Shown: positions 1 through 15,530, counted from the stretch's first letter. The stretch is 64,000 bases of DNA from Siphonodentalium dalli (GCA_032622095.1 CP136061.1:169267107-169331106); one strand, 5' to 3'. Made by a program: numbers and translations. Notes: a model not told the origin generated them from the letters alone.

Positions 1-63
1 AATGTCGTTAATTTTGTTAGCTATATGTATATGTATATCAGTACATGGCATTGGTTATAATAA

Positions 64-539
64 TTAAAGGCACGGGCGGTGTTCGTTGCAGAAATATTAA
101 TATGTGGTCAAATCGCCACCAACAGATGGAATATTAAAATATGTATTGTTTTGTTCATATACAAACGTAATCAGAGCATGAATAGTGTATTGTCTTAAAT
201 GTGTACGATGATTGCGTAAACAACAGCATGCTCGTGTTACGGAAGTTTTGCTTCTGTTTACATAACACAACGCAATCAAATTGGTTAATCACACAAACAT
301 TATATAAACGCTCTTCATTATTTCCATATAAGAAATATAGTAACAAACAACGCTCTTTATGCTTACCATATCCGGATCTATACAAAAGTCAGGAAACGTA
401 ACGTACTGTTTATGCCATAGTTCTGTATGATATAACAACAAATTCTGCCTATATTTTACTATTTCTGTTTATGGCGGTTTTTGACGGAGCTGAATATTTT
501 AACAGCATACCCACCGCCAAAGACAGCCCGTATCTTTAA
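64..539 (+). mobile_element. Representative full MITE unit in satellite A, TTAA-flanked
   Basis: The unit starts with TTAA at 64-67 and ends with TTAA at 536-539. The left end begins TTAAAGGCACGGGCGGTG. The reverse complement of the right end begins TTAAAGATACGGGC, and similarity between the ends continues imperfectly for about 90 bases through a shared AATATT core and an AACAGA block. TTAA at both ends is the target-site signature of the piggyBac superfamily. There is no coding capacity. Further full copies run 915-1438, 1820-2295 and 2677-3152. Assignment to piggyBac rests on the TTAA and on a piggyBac transposase lying between related copies at 19-20.7 kb; the termini were not matched to a named family. 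Confidence 0.75.
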
Positions 540-1754
540 TATGAGCAATAACAGATGTTTTTTTATTAATACCAAATGCTCTCACCATACCCAGAAGCTG
601 CACCTTGCATGGAAAATGATATATTGAGATGTCTGCCTAAGGTCGGATTATTTCAAGAGTCTCCCGAATGTCTTTTCATGTTGTTAGGTATATGTATATC
701 ATTACATGGTATTGGTTATAATAATTAAAGGCACGGGCGGCGTTCGTTGCAGAACTATTAATATGTGATCAAATCGCCACCAACAGATGGAATATTAAAA
801 TATATATAGCTGTGTCGAGATGTCTCCCTACGGTCGGATTATTTCAAGAGTCTCCCTAATGTCGTTAATTTTGTTAGCTATATGTATATCAGTACATGGA
901 ATTTGTTATAATAATTAAAGGCACGGGCGGTGTTCGTTGCAGAAATATTAATATGTGGTCAAATCGCCACCAACAGATGGAATATTAAAATATGTACAGT
1001 TTTGTTCATATGCAAACGTAATCAGCGCACGAATAGTGTATTGTCCTCAATGTGTACGATGATTGCGTAAACAACAGCATGCTCGTGTTACAGAAGTTTT
1101 GCTTCTGTTTACAAAACACAACGCAATCATATTGGTTAATCACACAAACATTATATAAACGCTCTTCATTATTTCCATATAAGAAAAATAGTAACAACCA
1201 ACGCTCTTTATGCTTACCATATCCGGATTTATACAATAGTCAGGAAACGTAACGGTTTTTTCCTTTTGTTTGCACAACAAAGTGAAAACAAATGACAATA
1301 ACATACTGTTTATGCCATATTTCTGTATGATATAACAACAACTTCTGCCTATATTTTACTATTTCTGTTTATGGCGGTTTTTGACGGAGATGAATATTTT
1401 AACAGCATACCCACCGCCAACACCGCCCGTACCTTTAATATGAGCAATAAAATATGTTTTTTTATTAATACCAAATGCTCTCATCATACCCAGAAGCTGC
1501 ACGTTGCATGGAAAATGATATATTGAGATGTCTGCCTAAGGTCGGATTATTTCAAGAGTCTCCCGAATGTCGTTTCATGTTGTTAGGTATATGTATATCA
1601 TTACATGGTATTGGTTATAATAATTAAAGGCACGGGCGGCGTTCGTTGCAGAACTATTCATATGTGATCAAATCGCCACCAACAGATGGAATATTAAAAT
1701 ATATATAGCTTTGTCGAGATGTCTCCCTAAGGTCGGATTATTTCAAGAGTCTCC

Positions 1755-4700
1755 CTAATGTCGTTAATTTTGTTAGCTATATGTATATGTATATCAGTAC
1801 ATGGCATTGGTTATAATAATTAAAGGCACGGGCGGTGTTCGTTGCAGAAATATTAATATGTGGTCAAATCGCCACCAACAGATGGAATATTAAAATATGT
1901 ACAGTTTTGTTCATATACAAACGTAATCAGCGCATGAATAGTGTATTGTCCTCAATGTGTACGATGATTGCGTAAACAACAGCATGCTCGTGTTATAAAA
2001 GTTTTGCTTCTGTTTACATAACACAACGCAATCATATTAGTTAATCACACAAACATTATATAAACGCTCTTCATTATTTCCATATAAGAAAAATAGTAAC
2101 AAACAACGCTCTTTATGCTTACCATATCCGGATCTATACAAAAGTCAGGAAACGTAACGTAAAGTTTATGCCATAGTTCTGTATGATATAACAACAAATT
2201 CTGCCTATATTTTACTATTTCTGTTTATGGCGGTTTTTGACGGAGCTGAATATTTTAACAGCATACCCACCGCCAAAGACAGCCCGTATCTTTAATATGA
2301 GCAATAAAAGATGTTTTTTTATTAATACCAAATGCTCTCACCATACCCAGAAGCTGCACGTTGCATGGAAAATGATATATTGAGATGTCTGCCTAAGGTC
2401 GGATTATTTCAAGAGTCTCCCGAATGTCGTTTCATGTTGTTAGGTATATGTATATCATTACATGGTATTGGTTATAATAATTAAAGGCACGGGCGGCGTT
2501 CGTTGCAGAACTATTCATATGTGATCAAATCGCCACCAACAGATGGAATATTAAAATATATATAGCTTTGTCGAGATGTCTCCCTAAGGTCGGATTATTT
2601 CAAGAGTCTCCCTAATGTCGTTAATTTTGTTAGCTATATGTATATGTATATCAGTACATGGCATTGGTTATAATAATTAAAGGCACGGGCGGTATTCGTT
2701 GCAGAAATATTAATATGTGGTCAAATCGCCACCAACAGATGGAATATTAAAATATGTACAGTTTTGTTCATATGCAAACATAATCAGCGCATGAATAGTG
2801 TATTGTCCTCAATGTGTACGATGATTGCGTAAACAACAGCATGCTCGTGTTATAAAAGTTTTGCTTCTGTTTACATAACACAACGCAATCATATTAGTTA
2901 ATCACACAAACATTATATAAACGCTCTTCATTATTTCCATATAAGAAATATAGTAACAAACAACGCTCTTTATGCTTATCATATCCGGATCTATACAAAA
3001 GTCAGGAAACGTAACGTAAAGTTTATGCCATAGTTCTGTATGATATAACAACAAATTCTGCCTATATTTTACTATTTCTGTTTATGGCGGTTTTTGACGG
3101 AGATGAATATTTTAACAGCATACCCACCGCCAAAGACAGCCCGTATCTTTAATATGAGCAATAAAAGATGTTTTTTTATTAATACCAAATGCTCTCACCA
3201 TACCCAGAAGCTGCACGTTGCATGGAAAATGATATATTGAGATGTCTGCCTAAGGTCGGATTATTTCAAGAGTCTCCCGAATGTCGTTTCATGTTGTTAG
3301 GTATATGTATATCATTACATGGTATTGGTTATAATAATTAAAGGCACGGGCGGCGTTCGTTGCAGAACTATTCATATGTGATCAAATCGCCACCAACAGA
3401 TGGAATATTAAAATATATATAGCTTTGTCGAGATGTCTCCCTAAGGTCGGATTATTTCAAGAGTCTCCCTAATGTCGTTAATGTTGTTAGCTATATGTAT
3501 ATGTATATCAGTACATGGCATTGGTTATAATAATTAAAGGCACGGGCGGTGTTCGTTGCAGAAATATTAATATGTGGTCAAATCGCCACCAACAGATGGA
3601 ATATTAAAATATGTACAGTTTTGTTCATATGCAAACGTAATCAGCGCACGAATAGTGTATTGTCCTCAATGTGTACGATGATTGCGTAAACAACAGCATG
3701 CTCGTGTTACCGAAGTTTTGCTTCTGTTTACATAACACAACGCAATCATATTGGTTAATTAAAGGCACGGGCGGTGTTCGTTGCAGAAATATTAATATGT
3801 GGTCAAATCGCCACCAACAGATGGAATATTAAAATATGTACATTTTTGTTCATATGCAAACGTAATCAGCGCACGAATAGTGTATTGTCCTCAATGTGTA
3901 CGATGATTGCGTAAACAACAGCATGCTCGTGTTACCGAAGTTTTGCTTCTGTTTACATAACACAACGCAATCATATTGGTTAATCACACAAACATTATAT
4001 AAACGCTCTTCATTACTTCCATATAAGAAAAATAGTAACAAACAACGCTTTTATGCTTACCATATCCGGATCTATACAAAAGTCAGGAAACGTAACGGTT
4101 TTTTCCTTTAGTTTGCACAACAAAGTGAAAACAATTGACAATAACATACTGTTTATGCCATATTTCTGTATGATATAAAAAACAACAAATTCTGCCTATA
4201 TTTTACTATTTCTGTTTATGGCGGTTTTTGACGGAGATGAATATTTTAACAGCATACCCACCGCCAACACCGCCCGTATCTATAATATGAGCAATAAAAG
4301 ATGTTTTTTATTAATACCAAATGCTCTCACCATACCCAGAAGCTGCACGTTGCATGGAAAATGATATATTGAGATGTCTGTCTAAGGTCGGATTATTTCA
4401 AGAGTCTCCCGAATGTCGTTTCATGTTGTTAGGTATATGTATATCATTACATGGTATTGGTTATAATAATTTAAGGCACGGGCGGCGTTCGTTGCAGAAC
4501 TATTCATATGTAATCAAATCGCCACCAACAGATGGAATATTAAAATATATATAGCTGTGTCGAGATGTCTCCCTAAGGTCGGATTATTTCAAGAGTCTCC
4601 CTAATGTCGTTAATTTTGTTAGCTATAGGTATATGTATATCATTACATGGTATTGGTTATAATAATTAAAGGCACGGGCGGCGTTCGTTGCAGAACTATT

Positions 4701-7700
4701 CATATGTGATCAAATCGCCACCAACAGATGGAATATTAAAATATATATAGCTTTGTCGAGATGTCTCCCTAAGGTCGGATTATTTCAAGAGTCTCCCTAA
4801 TGTCGTTAATGTTGTTAGCTATATGTATATGTATATCAGTACATGGCATTGGTTATAATAATTAAAGGCACGGGCGGTGTTCGTTGCAGAAATATTAATA
4901 TGTGGTCAAATCGCCACCAACAGATGGAATATTAAAATATGTACAGTTTTGTTCATATGCAAACGTAATCAGCGCACGAATAGTGTATTGTCCTCAATGT
5001 GTACGATGATTGCGTAAACAACAGCATGCTCGTGTTACCGAAGTTTTGCTTCTGTTTACATAACACAACGCAATCATATTGGTTAATTAAAGGCACGGGC
5101 GGTGTTCGTTGCAGAAATATTAATATGTGGTCAAATCGCGACCAACAGATGGAATATTAAAATATGTACATTTTTGTTCATATGCAAACGTAATCAGCGC
5201 ACGAATAGTGTATTGTCCTCAATGTGTACGATGATTGCGTAAACAACAGCACGCTCGTGTTACCGAAGTTTTGCTTCTGTTTACATAACACAACGCAATC
5301 ATATTGGTTAATCACACAAACATTATATAAACGCTCTTCATTACTTCCATATAAGAAAAATAGTAACAAACAACGCTTTTATGCTTACCATATCCGGATC
5401 TATACAAAAGTCAGGAAACGTAACGGTTTTTTCCTTTAGTTTGCACAACAAAGTGAAAACAATTGACAATAACATACTGTTTATGCCATATTTCTGTATG
5501 ATATAAAAAACAACAAATTCTGCCTATATTTTACTATTTCTGTTTATGGCGGTTTTTGACGGAGATGAATATTTTAACAGCATACCCACCGCCAACACCG
5601 CCCGTATCTATAATATGAGCAATAAAAGATGTTTTTTATTAATACCAAATGCTCTCACCATACCCAGAAGCTGCACGTTGCATGGAAAATGATATATTGA
5701 GATGTCTGTCTAAGGTCGGATTATTTCAAGAGTCTCCCGAATGTCGTTTCATGTTGTTAGGTATATGTATATCATTACATGGTATTGGTTATAATAATTT
5801 AAGGCACGGGCGGCGTTCGTTGCAGAACTATTCATATGTAATCAAATCGCCACCAACAGATGGAATATTAAAATATATATAGCTTTGTCGAGATGTCTCA
5901 ATAAGGTCGGATTATTTCAAGAGTCTCCATAATGTCGTTAATTTTGTTAGCTATATGTATATGTATATCAGTACATGGCATTGGTTATAATAATTAAAGG
6001 CACGGGCCGTGTTCGTTGCAGAAGTATTAATATGTGGTCAAATCGCCACCAACAGATGGAATATTAAAATATGTACAGTTTTGTTCATATGTGCAAACGT
6101 AATCAGCGCGTGAATAGTGTATTGTCCTCAATGTGTACGATGATTGCGTAAACAACAGCATGCTCGTGTTACAGAAGTTTTGCTTCTGTTTACATAACAC
6201 AACGCAATCATATTGGTTAATCACACAAACATTATATAAACGCTCTTCATTATTTCCATATAAGAAAAATAGTAACAAACAACGCTCTTTATGCTTACCA
6301 TATGCGGATCTATACAAAAGTCAGGAAACGTAACGGTTTTTTCCTTTTGTTTGCACAACAAAGTGAAAACAATTGACAATAACATACTGTTTATGCCATA
6401 TTTCTGTATGATATAACAAAACATTCTGCCTGTATTTTACTATTTCTGTTTATGGCTGTTTTTGAAGGAGATGAATATTTTAACAGCATACCCACCGCCA
6501 ACACCGCCCGTATCTTTAATATGAGCAATAAAAGATCTTTTTTTTAATTATTAATACCAATGCTCTCACCATACCAAGAAGCTGCGCGTTGCATGGCAAA
6601 TGATATATTGAGATGTCTCCCTAAGGTCGGATTATTTCAAGAATCTCCCTAATGTCGTTCATGTTGTTTGGTATATGTATATCATTACATGGTATTGGTT
6701 ACAATAATTAAAGGCACGTGCGGCGTTCTTTGCAGAAATATTCATATGTGTTCAAATCGCCACCAACAGATGGAATATTAAAATATATATAGCTGTGTCG
6801 AGATGTCTCCCTAAGGTCGGATTATTTCAAGAGTCTCCATAATGTCGTTAATTTTGTTAGCTATATGTATATGTATATCAGTACACGGCATTGGTTATCA
6901 TAATTAAAGTCACGGGCGGCGTTCGTTGCAGAAATATTAATATGCGGTCAAATCGCCACCATCAATAGGAATATTAAAATATATAGTTTTGTTCATATGC
7001 AAACATAATCAGCTCGTAAATAGTATATTGTCCTCAAGGTGTACGATGGTTGTGTGAACAACAGCCTACTCGTGTTACAGAAGTTTTGCTGCTGTTTACA
7101 TAACACAACGCAGTCATATTGGTTAATCTCACAAACATTACATGAACGCTCTTCATTATTTCCATATAAGAAAAACAGTAGCAAAGAACGCTTTTTATGC
7201 TTACCATATCCGGATCTATACAAAAGTCAGGAAACGTAACGGTTTTTTCCTTTTGTTTGCACAACAAAGTGAAAACAATTGACAATAACATACTGTTTAT
7301 GCCATAGTTCTGTATGATATAACAACAAATTCTGCCTATATTTTACTATTTCTCTTTATGGCGGTTTTTGACGGAGCTGAATATTTTAACAGCATACCCA
7401 CCTCCAAAGACCACCCGTATATTTAATATGAGCAATAAAAGATGTTTTTTTATTAATACCAAATGCTCTCACCATACCCAGAAGCTGCACGTTGCATGGA
7501 AAATGATTTATTGAGATGTCTCCCTAAGGTCAGATTATTTCAAGAATCTCCCTAATGTCGTTCATGCTGTTAGGTATATGTATATCATTACATGGTATTG
7601 GTTATAATAATTAAAGGCACGGGCGGCGTTCGTTGCAGAAATATTCATATGTGTTCAAATCGCCACCAACAGATGGAATATTAAAATACATATAGCTGTG

Positions 7701-8642
7701 TCGAGATGTCTCCCTAAGGTCGGATTATTTCAAGAGTCTCCCTAATGTCGTTAATTTTGTTAGCTATAGGTATATGTATATCAGTACATGGCATTGGTTA
7801 TAATACTTAAAGGCACGGCGGTGTTCGTTGCAGAAATATTAATATGTGCTCAAATCGCCACCAACAGATGTAATATTAAAATATGCACAGTTTTGTTCAT
7901 ACGCAAACGTAATCAGCGCGTGGATAGTGTATTGTCCTCAATGTGTACAATGATTGCGTAAACAACAGCATGCTCGTGTTACAGAAGTTTTGCGTCTGTT
8001 TACATAACACAACGCAATCATATTGGTTAATCACACAAACATTATATAAACGCTCTTCATTATTTCCATATAAGAAAAACAGTAACAAACAACGCTCTTT
8101 ATGCTTAACATATCCGGATCTAAACAAAAGCCAGGAAACGTAACGGTTTTTTCCTTGTGTTTGCACAACAAAGTGAAAACAATTGACAATAACATACTGT
8201 TTATGCCATATTTTTGTATGATATAACAACAAATTCTGCCTATATTTTACTATTTCTGTTTATGGCGGTTTTTGACGGAGATGAATATTTTAACAGCATA
8301 CCCAACACCGCCCGTATCTTTAATATGAGCAATAAAAGATGTGTTTTTATTATTATTAATACCAAATGCTCTCACCATACCCAGAAGCTGCGCGTTGCAT
8401 GGAAAATGATATATTGAGATGTCTCCCTAAGGTCGGATTATTTCAAGAGTCTCCCTAATGTCGTTCATGTTGTTAGGTATATGTATACCATTACATGGTA
8501 TTGGTTATAATAATTAAAGGCACGGGCGGCGTTCGTTGCAGAAATATTCATGTGTTCAAATCGCCACCAACAGATGGAATATTAAAATATATATAGCTGT
8601 GTCGAGTTGTCTCCCTAAGGTCGGATTATTTCAAGAGTCTCC
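1755..8642. repeat. 6,888-bp higher-order block of satellite A, copy 1
   Basis: Positions map onto copy 2 at a constant offset of +6,888 (1861 to 8749, 3850 to 10738, 6993 to 13881, 8214 to 15102). Only occasional substitutions are visible, for example at 2161/9049. The match starts near 1755, just after a CCCTAATG versus CCATAATG difference. The block covers about eight satellite units, including two 1,328-bp sub-blocks. Confidence 0.9.
3430..6085. repeat. Nested 1,328-bp tandem duplication inside the 6,888-bp block
   Basis: Landmarks recur at +1,328 (3850 to 5178, 4321 to 5649, 3759 to 5087), giving two adjacent 1,328-bp sub-blocks; the outer limits are approximate. The same pair recurs at about 10,318-12,973 in the second 6,888-bp copy. 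Each sub-block contains a partial MITE joined to a full one at TTAATTAA. Confidence 0.85.
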
Positions 8643-11600
8643 ATAATGTCGTTAATTTTGTTAGCTATATGTATATGTATATCAGTACATGGCATTGGTT
8701 ATAATAATTAAAGGCACGGGCGGTGTTCGTTGCAGAAATATTAATATGTGGTCAAATCGCCACCAACAGATGGAATATTAAAATATGTACAGTTTTGTTC
8801 ATATACAAACGTAATCAGCGCATGAATAGTGTATTGTCCTCAATGTGTACGATGATTGCGTAAACAACAGCATGCTCGTGTTATAAAAGTTTTGCTTCTG
8901 TTTACATAACACAACGCAATCATATTAGTTAATCACACAAACATTATATAAACGCTCTTCATTATTTCCATATAAGAAAAATAGTAACAAACAACGCTCT
9001 TTATGCTTACCATATCCGGATCTATACAAAAGTCAGGAAACGTAACGTGAAGTTTATGCCATAGTTCTGTATGATATAACAACAAATTCTGCCTATATTT
9101 TACTATTTCTGTTTATGGCGGTTTTTGACGGAGCTGAATATTTTAACAGCATACCCACCGCCAAAGACAGCCCGTATCTTTAATATGAGCAATAAAAGAT
9201 GTTTTTTTATTAATACCAAATGCTCTCACCATACCCAGAAGCTGCACGTTGCATGGAAAATGATATATTGAGATGTCTGCCTAAGGTCGGATTATTTCAA
9301 GAGTCTCCCGAATGTCGTTTCATGTTGTTAGGTATATGTATATCATTACATGGTATTGGTTATAATAATTAAAGGCACGGGCGGCGTTCGTTGCAGAACT
9401 ATTCATATGTGATCAAATCGCCACCAACAGATGGAATATTAAAATATATATAGCTTTGTCGAGATGTCTCCCTAAGGTCGGATTATTTCAAGAGTCTCCC
9501 TAATGTCGTTAATTTTGTTAGCTATATGTATATGTATATCAGTACATGGCATTGGTTATAATAATTAAAAGCACGGGCGGTGTTCGTTGCAGAAATATTA
9601 ATATGTGGTCAAATCGCCACCAACAGATGGAATATTAAAATATGTACAGTTTTGTTCATATGCAAACATAATCAGCGCATGAATAGTGTATTGTCCTCAA
9701 TGTGTACGATGATTGCGTAAACAACAGCATGCTCGTGTTATAAAAGTTTTGCTTCTGTTTACATAACACAACGCAATCATATTAGTTAATCACACAAACA
9801 TTATATAAACGCTCTTCATTATTTCCATATAAGAAATATAGTAACAAACAACGCTCTTTATGCTTATCATATCCGGATCTATACAAAAGTCAGGAAACGT
9901 AACGTAAAGTTTATGCCATAGTTCTGTATGATATAACAACAAATTCTGCCTATATTTTACTATTTCTGTTTATGGCGGTTTTTGACGGAGATGAATATTT
10001 TAACAGCATACCCACCGCCAAAGACAGCCCGTATCTTTAATATGAGCAATAAAAGATGTTTTTTTATTAATACCAAATGCTCTCACCATACCCAGAAGCT
10101 GCACGTTGCATGGAAAATGATATATTGAGATGTCTGCCTAAGGTCGGATTATTTCAAGAGTCTCCCGAATGTCGTTTCATGTTGTTAGGTATATGTATAT
10201 CATTACATGGTATTGGTTATAATAATTAAAGGCACGGGCGGCGTTCGTTGCAGAACTATTCATATGTGATCAAATCGCCACCAACAGATGGAATATTAAA
10301 ATATATATAGCTTTGTCGAGATGTCTCCCTAAGGTCGGATTATTTCAAGAGTCTCCCTAATGTCGTTAATGTTGTTAGCTATATGTATATGTATATCAGT
10401 ACATGGCATTGGTTATAATAATTAAAGGCACGGGCGGTGTTCGTTGCAGAAATATTAATATGTGGTCAAATCGCCACCAACAGATGGAATATTAAAATAT
10501 GTACAGTTTTGTTCATATGCAAACGTAATCAGCGCACGAATAGTGTATTGTCCTCAATGTGTACGATGATTGCGTAAACAACAGCATGCTCGTGTTACCG
10601 AAGTTTTGCTTCTGTTTACATAACACAACGCAATCATATTGGTTAATTAAAGGCACGGGCGGTGTTCGTTGCAGAAATATTAATATGTGGTCAAATCGCC
10701 ACCAACAGATGGAATATTAAAATATGTACATTTTTGTTCATATGCAAACGTAATCAGCGCACGAATAGTGTATTGTCCTCAATGTGTACGATGATTGCGT
10801 AAACAACAGCATGCTCGTGTTACCGAAGTTTTGCTTCTGTTTACATAACACAACGCAATCATATTGGTTAATCACACAAACATTATATAAACGCTCTTCA
10901 TTACTTCCATATAAGAAAAATAGTAACAAACAACGCTTTTATGCTTACCATATCCGGATCTATACAAAAGTCAGGAAACGTAACGGTTTTTTCCTTTAGT
11001 TTGCACAACAAAGTGAAAACAATTGACAATAACATACTGTTTATGCCATATTTCTGTATGATATAAAAAACAACAAATTCTGCCTATATTTTACTATTTC
11101 TGTTTATGGCGGTTTTTGACGGAGATGAATATTTTAACAGCATACCCACCGCCAACACCGCCCGTATCTATAATATGAGCAATAAAAGATGTTTTTTATT
11201 AATACCAAATGCTCTCACCATACCCAGAAGCTGCACGTTGCATGGAAAATGATATATTGAGATGTCTGTCTAAGGTCGGATTATTTCAAGAGTCTCCCGA
11301 ATGTCGTTTCATGTTGTTAGGTATATGTATATCATTACATGGTATTGGTTATAATAATTTAAGGCACGGGCGGCGTTCGTTGCAGAACTATTCATATGTA
11401 ATCAAATCGCCACCAACAGATGGAATATTAAAATATATATAGCTGTGTCGAGATGTCTCCCTAAGGTCGGATTATTTCAAGAGTCTCCCTAATGTCGTTA
11501 ATTTTGTTAGCTATAGGTATATGTATATCATTACATGGTATTGGTTATAATAATTAAAGGCACGGGCGGCGTTCGTTGCAGAACTATTCATATGTGATCA

Positions 11601-14600
11601 AATCGCCACCAACAGATGGAATATTAAAATATATATAGCTTTGTCGAGATGTCTCCCTAAGGTCGGATTATTTCAAGAGTCTCCCCAATGTCGTTAATGT
11701 TGTTAGCTATATGTATATGTATATCAGTACATGGCATTGGTTATAATAATTAAAGGCATGGGCGGTGTTCGTTGCAGAAATATTAATATGTGGTCAAATC
11801 GCCACCAACAGATGGAATATTAAAATATGTACAGTTTTGTTCATATGCAAACGTAATCAGCGCACGAATAGTGTATTGTCCTCAATGTGTACGATGATTG
11901 CGTAAACAACAGCATGCTCGTGTTACCGAAGTTTTGCTTCTGTTTACATAACACAACGCAATCATATTGGTTAATTAAAGGCACGGGCGGTGTTCGTTGC
12001 AGAAATATTAATATGTGGTCAAATCGCGACCAACAGATGGAATATTAAAATATGTACATTTTTGTTCATATGCAAACGTAATCAGCGCACGAATAGTGTA
12101 TTGTCCTCAATGTGTACGATGATTGCGTAAACAACAGCACGCTCGTGTTACCGAAGTTTTGCTTCTGTTTACATAACACAACGCAATCATATTGGTTAAT
12201 CACACAAACATTATATAAACGCTCTTCATTACTTCCATATAAGAAAAATAGTAACAAACAACGCTTTTATGCTTACCATATCCGGATCTATACAAAAGTC
12301 AGGAAACGTAACGGTTTTTTCCTTTAGTTTGCACAACAAAGTGAAAACAATTGACAATAACATACTGTTTATGCCATATTTCTGTATGATATAAAAAACA
12401 ACAAATTCTGCCTATATTTTACTATTTCTGTTTATGGCGGTTTTTGACGGAGATGAATATTTTAACAGCATACCCACCGCCAACACCGCCCGTATCTATA
12501 ATATGAGCAATAAAAGATGTTTTTTATTAATACCAAATGCTCTCACCATACCCAGAAGCTGCACGTTGCATGGAAAATGATATATTGAGATGTCTGTCTA
12601 AGGTCGGATTATTTCAAGAGTCTCCCGAATGTCGTTTCATGTTGTTAGGTATATGTATATCATTACATGGTATTGGTTATAATAATTTAAGGCACGGGCG
12701 GCGTTCGTTGCAGAACTATTCATATGTAATCAAATCGCCACCAACAGATGGAATATTAAAATATATATAGCTTTGTCGAGATGTCTCAATAAGGTCGGAT
12801 TATTTCAAGAGTCTCCATAATGTCGTTAATTTTGTTAGCTATATGTATATGTATATCAGTACATGGCATTGGTTATAATAATTAAAGGCACGGGCCGTGT
12901 TCGTTGCAGAAGTATTAATATGTGGTCAAATCGCCACCAACAGATGGAATATTAAAATATGTACAGTTTTGTTCATATGTGCAAACGTAATCAGCGCGTG
13001 AATAGTGTATTGTCCTCAATGTGTACGATGATTGCGTAAACAACAGCATGCTCGTGTTACAGAAGTTTTGCTTCTGTTTACATAACACAACGCAATCATA
13101 TTGGTTAATCACACAAACATTATATAAACGCTCTTCATTATTTCCATATAAGAAAAATAGTAACAAACAACGCTCTTTATGCTTACCATATGCGGATCTA
13201 TACAAAAGTCAGGAAACGTAACGGTTTTTTCCTTTTGTTTGCACAACAAAGTGAAAACAATTGACAATAACATACTGTTTATGCCATATTTCTGTATGAT
13301 ATAACAAAACATTCTGCCTGTATTTTACTATTTCTGTTTATGGCTGTTTTTGAAGGAGATGAATATTTTAACAGCATACCCACCGCCAACACCGCCCGTA
13401 TCTTTAATATGAGCAATAAAAGATCTTTTTTTTAATTATTAATACCAATGCTCTCACCATACCAAGAAGCTGCGCGTTGCATGGCAAATGATATATTGAG
13501 ATGTCTCCCTAAGGTCGGATTATTTCAAGAATCTCCCTAATGTCGTTCATGTTGTTTGGTATATGTATATCATTACATGGTATTGGTTACAATAATTAAA
13601 GGCACGTGCGGCGTTCTTTGCAGAAATATTCATATGTGTTCAAATCGCCACCAACAGATGGAATATTAAAATATATATAGCTGTGTCGAGATGTCTCCCT
13701 AAGGTCGGATTATTTCAAGAGTCTCCATAATGTCGTTAATTTTGTTAGCTATATGTATATGTATATCAGTACACGGCATTGGTTATCATAATTAAAGTCA
13801 CGGGCGGCGTTCGTTGCAGAAATATTAATATGCGGTCAAATCGCCACCATCAATAGGAATATTAAAATATATAGTTTTGTTCATATGCAAACATAATCAG
13901 CTCGTAAATAGTATATTGTCCTCAAGGTGTACGATGGTTGTGTGAACAACAGCCTACTCGTGTTACAGAAGTTTTGCTGCTGTTTACATAACACAACGCA
14001 GTCATATTGGTTAATCTCACAAACATTACATGAACGCTCTTCATTATTTCCATATAAGAAAAACAGTAGCAAAGAACGCTTTTTATGCTTACCATATCCG
14101 GATCTATACAAAAGTCAGGAAACGTAACGGTTTTTTCCTTTTGTTTGCACAACAAAGTGAAAACAATTGACAATAACATACTGTTTATGCCATAGTTCTG
14201 TATGATATAACAACAAATTCTGCCTATATTTTACTATTTCTCTTTATGGCGGTTTTTGACGGAGCTGAATATTTTAACAGCATACCCACCTCCAAAGACC
14301 ACCCGTATATTTAATATGAGCAATAAAAGATGTTTTTTTATTAATACCAAATGCTCTCACCATACCCAGAAGCTGCACGTTGCATGGAAAATGATTTATT
14401 GAGATGTCTCCCTAAGGTCAGATTATTTCAAGAATCTCCCTAATGTCGTTCATGCTGTTAGGTATATGTATATCATTACATGGTATTGGTTATAATAATT
14501 AAAGGCACGGGCGGCGTTCGTTGCAGAAATATTCATATGTGTTCAAATCGCCACCAACAGATGGAATATTAAAATACATATAGCTGTGTCGAGATGTCTC

Positions 14601-15530
14601 CCTAAGGTCGGATTATTTCAAGAGTCTCCCTAATGTCGTTAATTTTGTTAGCTATAGGTATATGTATATCAGTACATGGCATTGGTTATAATACTTAAAG
14701 GCACGGCGGTGTTCGTTGCAGAAATATTAATATGTGCTCAAATCGCCACCAACAGATGTAATATTAAAATATGCACAGTTTTGTTCATATGCAAACGTAA
14801 TCAGCGCGTGGATAGTGTATTGTCCTCAATGTGTACAATGATTGCGTAAACAACAGCATGCTCGTGTTACAGAAGTTTTGCGTCTGTTTACATTACACAA
14901 CGCAATCATATTGGTTAATCACACAAACATTATATAAACGCTCTTCATTATTTCCATATAAGAAAAACAGTAACAAACAACGCTCTTTATGCTTAACATA
15001 TCCGGATCTAAACAAAAGCCAGGAAACGTAACGGTTTTTTCCTTGTGTTTGCACAACAAAGTGAAAACAATTGACAATAACATACTGTTTATGCCATATT
15101 TTTGTATGATATAACAACAAATTCTGCCTATATTTTACTATTTCTGTTTATGGCGGTTTTTGACGGAGATGAATATTTTAACAGCATACCCAACACCGCC
15201 CGTATCTTTAATATGAGCAATAAAAGATGTGTTTTTATTATTATTAATACCAAATGCTCTCACCATACCCAGAAGCTGCGCGTTGCATGGAAAATGATAT
15301 ATTGAGATGTCTCCCTAAGGTCGGATTATTTCAAGAGTCTCCCTAATGTCGTTCATGTTGTTAGGTATATGTATACCATTACATGGTATTGGTTATAATA
15401 ATTAAAGGCACGGGCGGCGTTCGTTGCAGAAATATTCATGTGTTCAAATCGCCACCAACAGATGGAATATTAAAATATATATAGCTGTGTCGAGTTGTCT
15501 CCCTAAGGTCGGATTATTTCAAGAGTCTCC
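8643..15530. repeat. 6,888-bp higher-order block of satellite A, copy 2
   Basis: This is a near-identical tandem copy of 1755-8642. One difference, near 14892, shortens a minus-strand frame relative to copy 1. That argues for a true genomic duplication over a simple repeated read, but an assembly artefact cannot be excluded from sequence alone. Confidence 0.9.

Noticed and set aside
155-15305. Recurring 60-111-codon open frames on both strands of satellite A
   Set aside because: They recur with the repeat, overlap on opposite strands, differ by frame-breaking changes between units and have no domain features.
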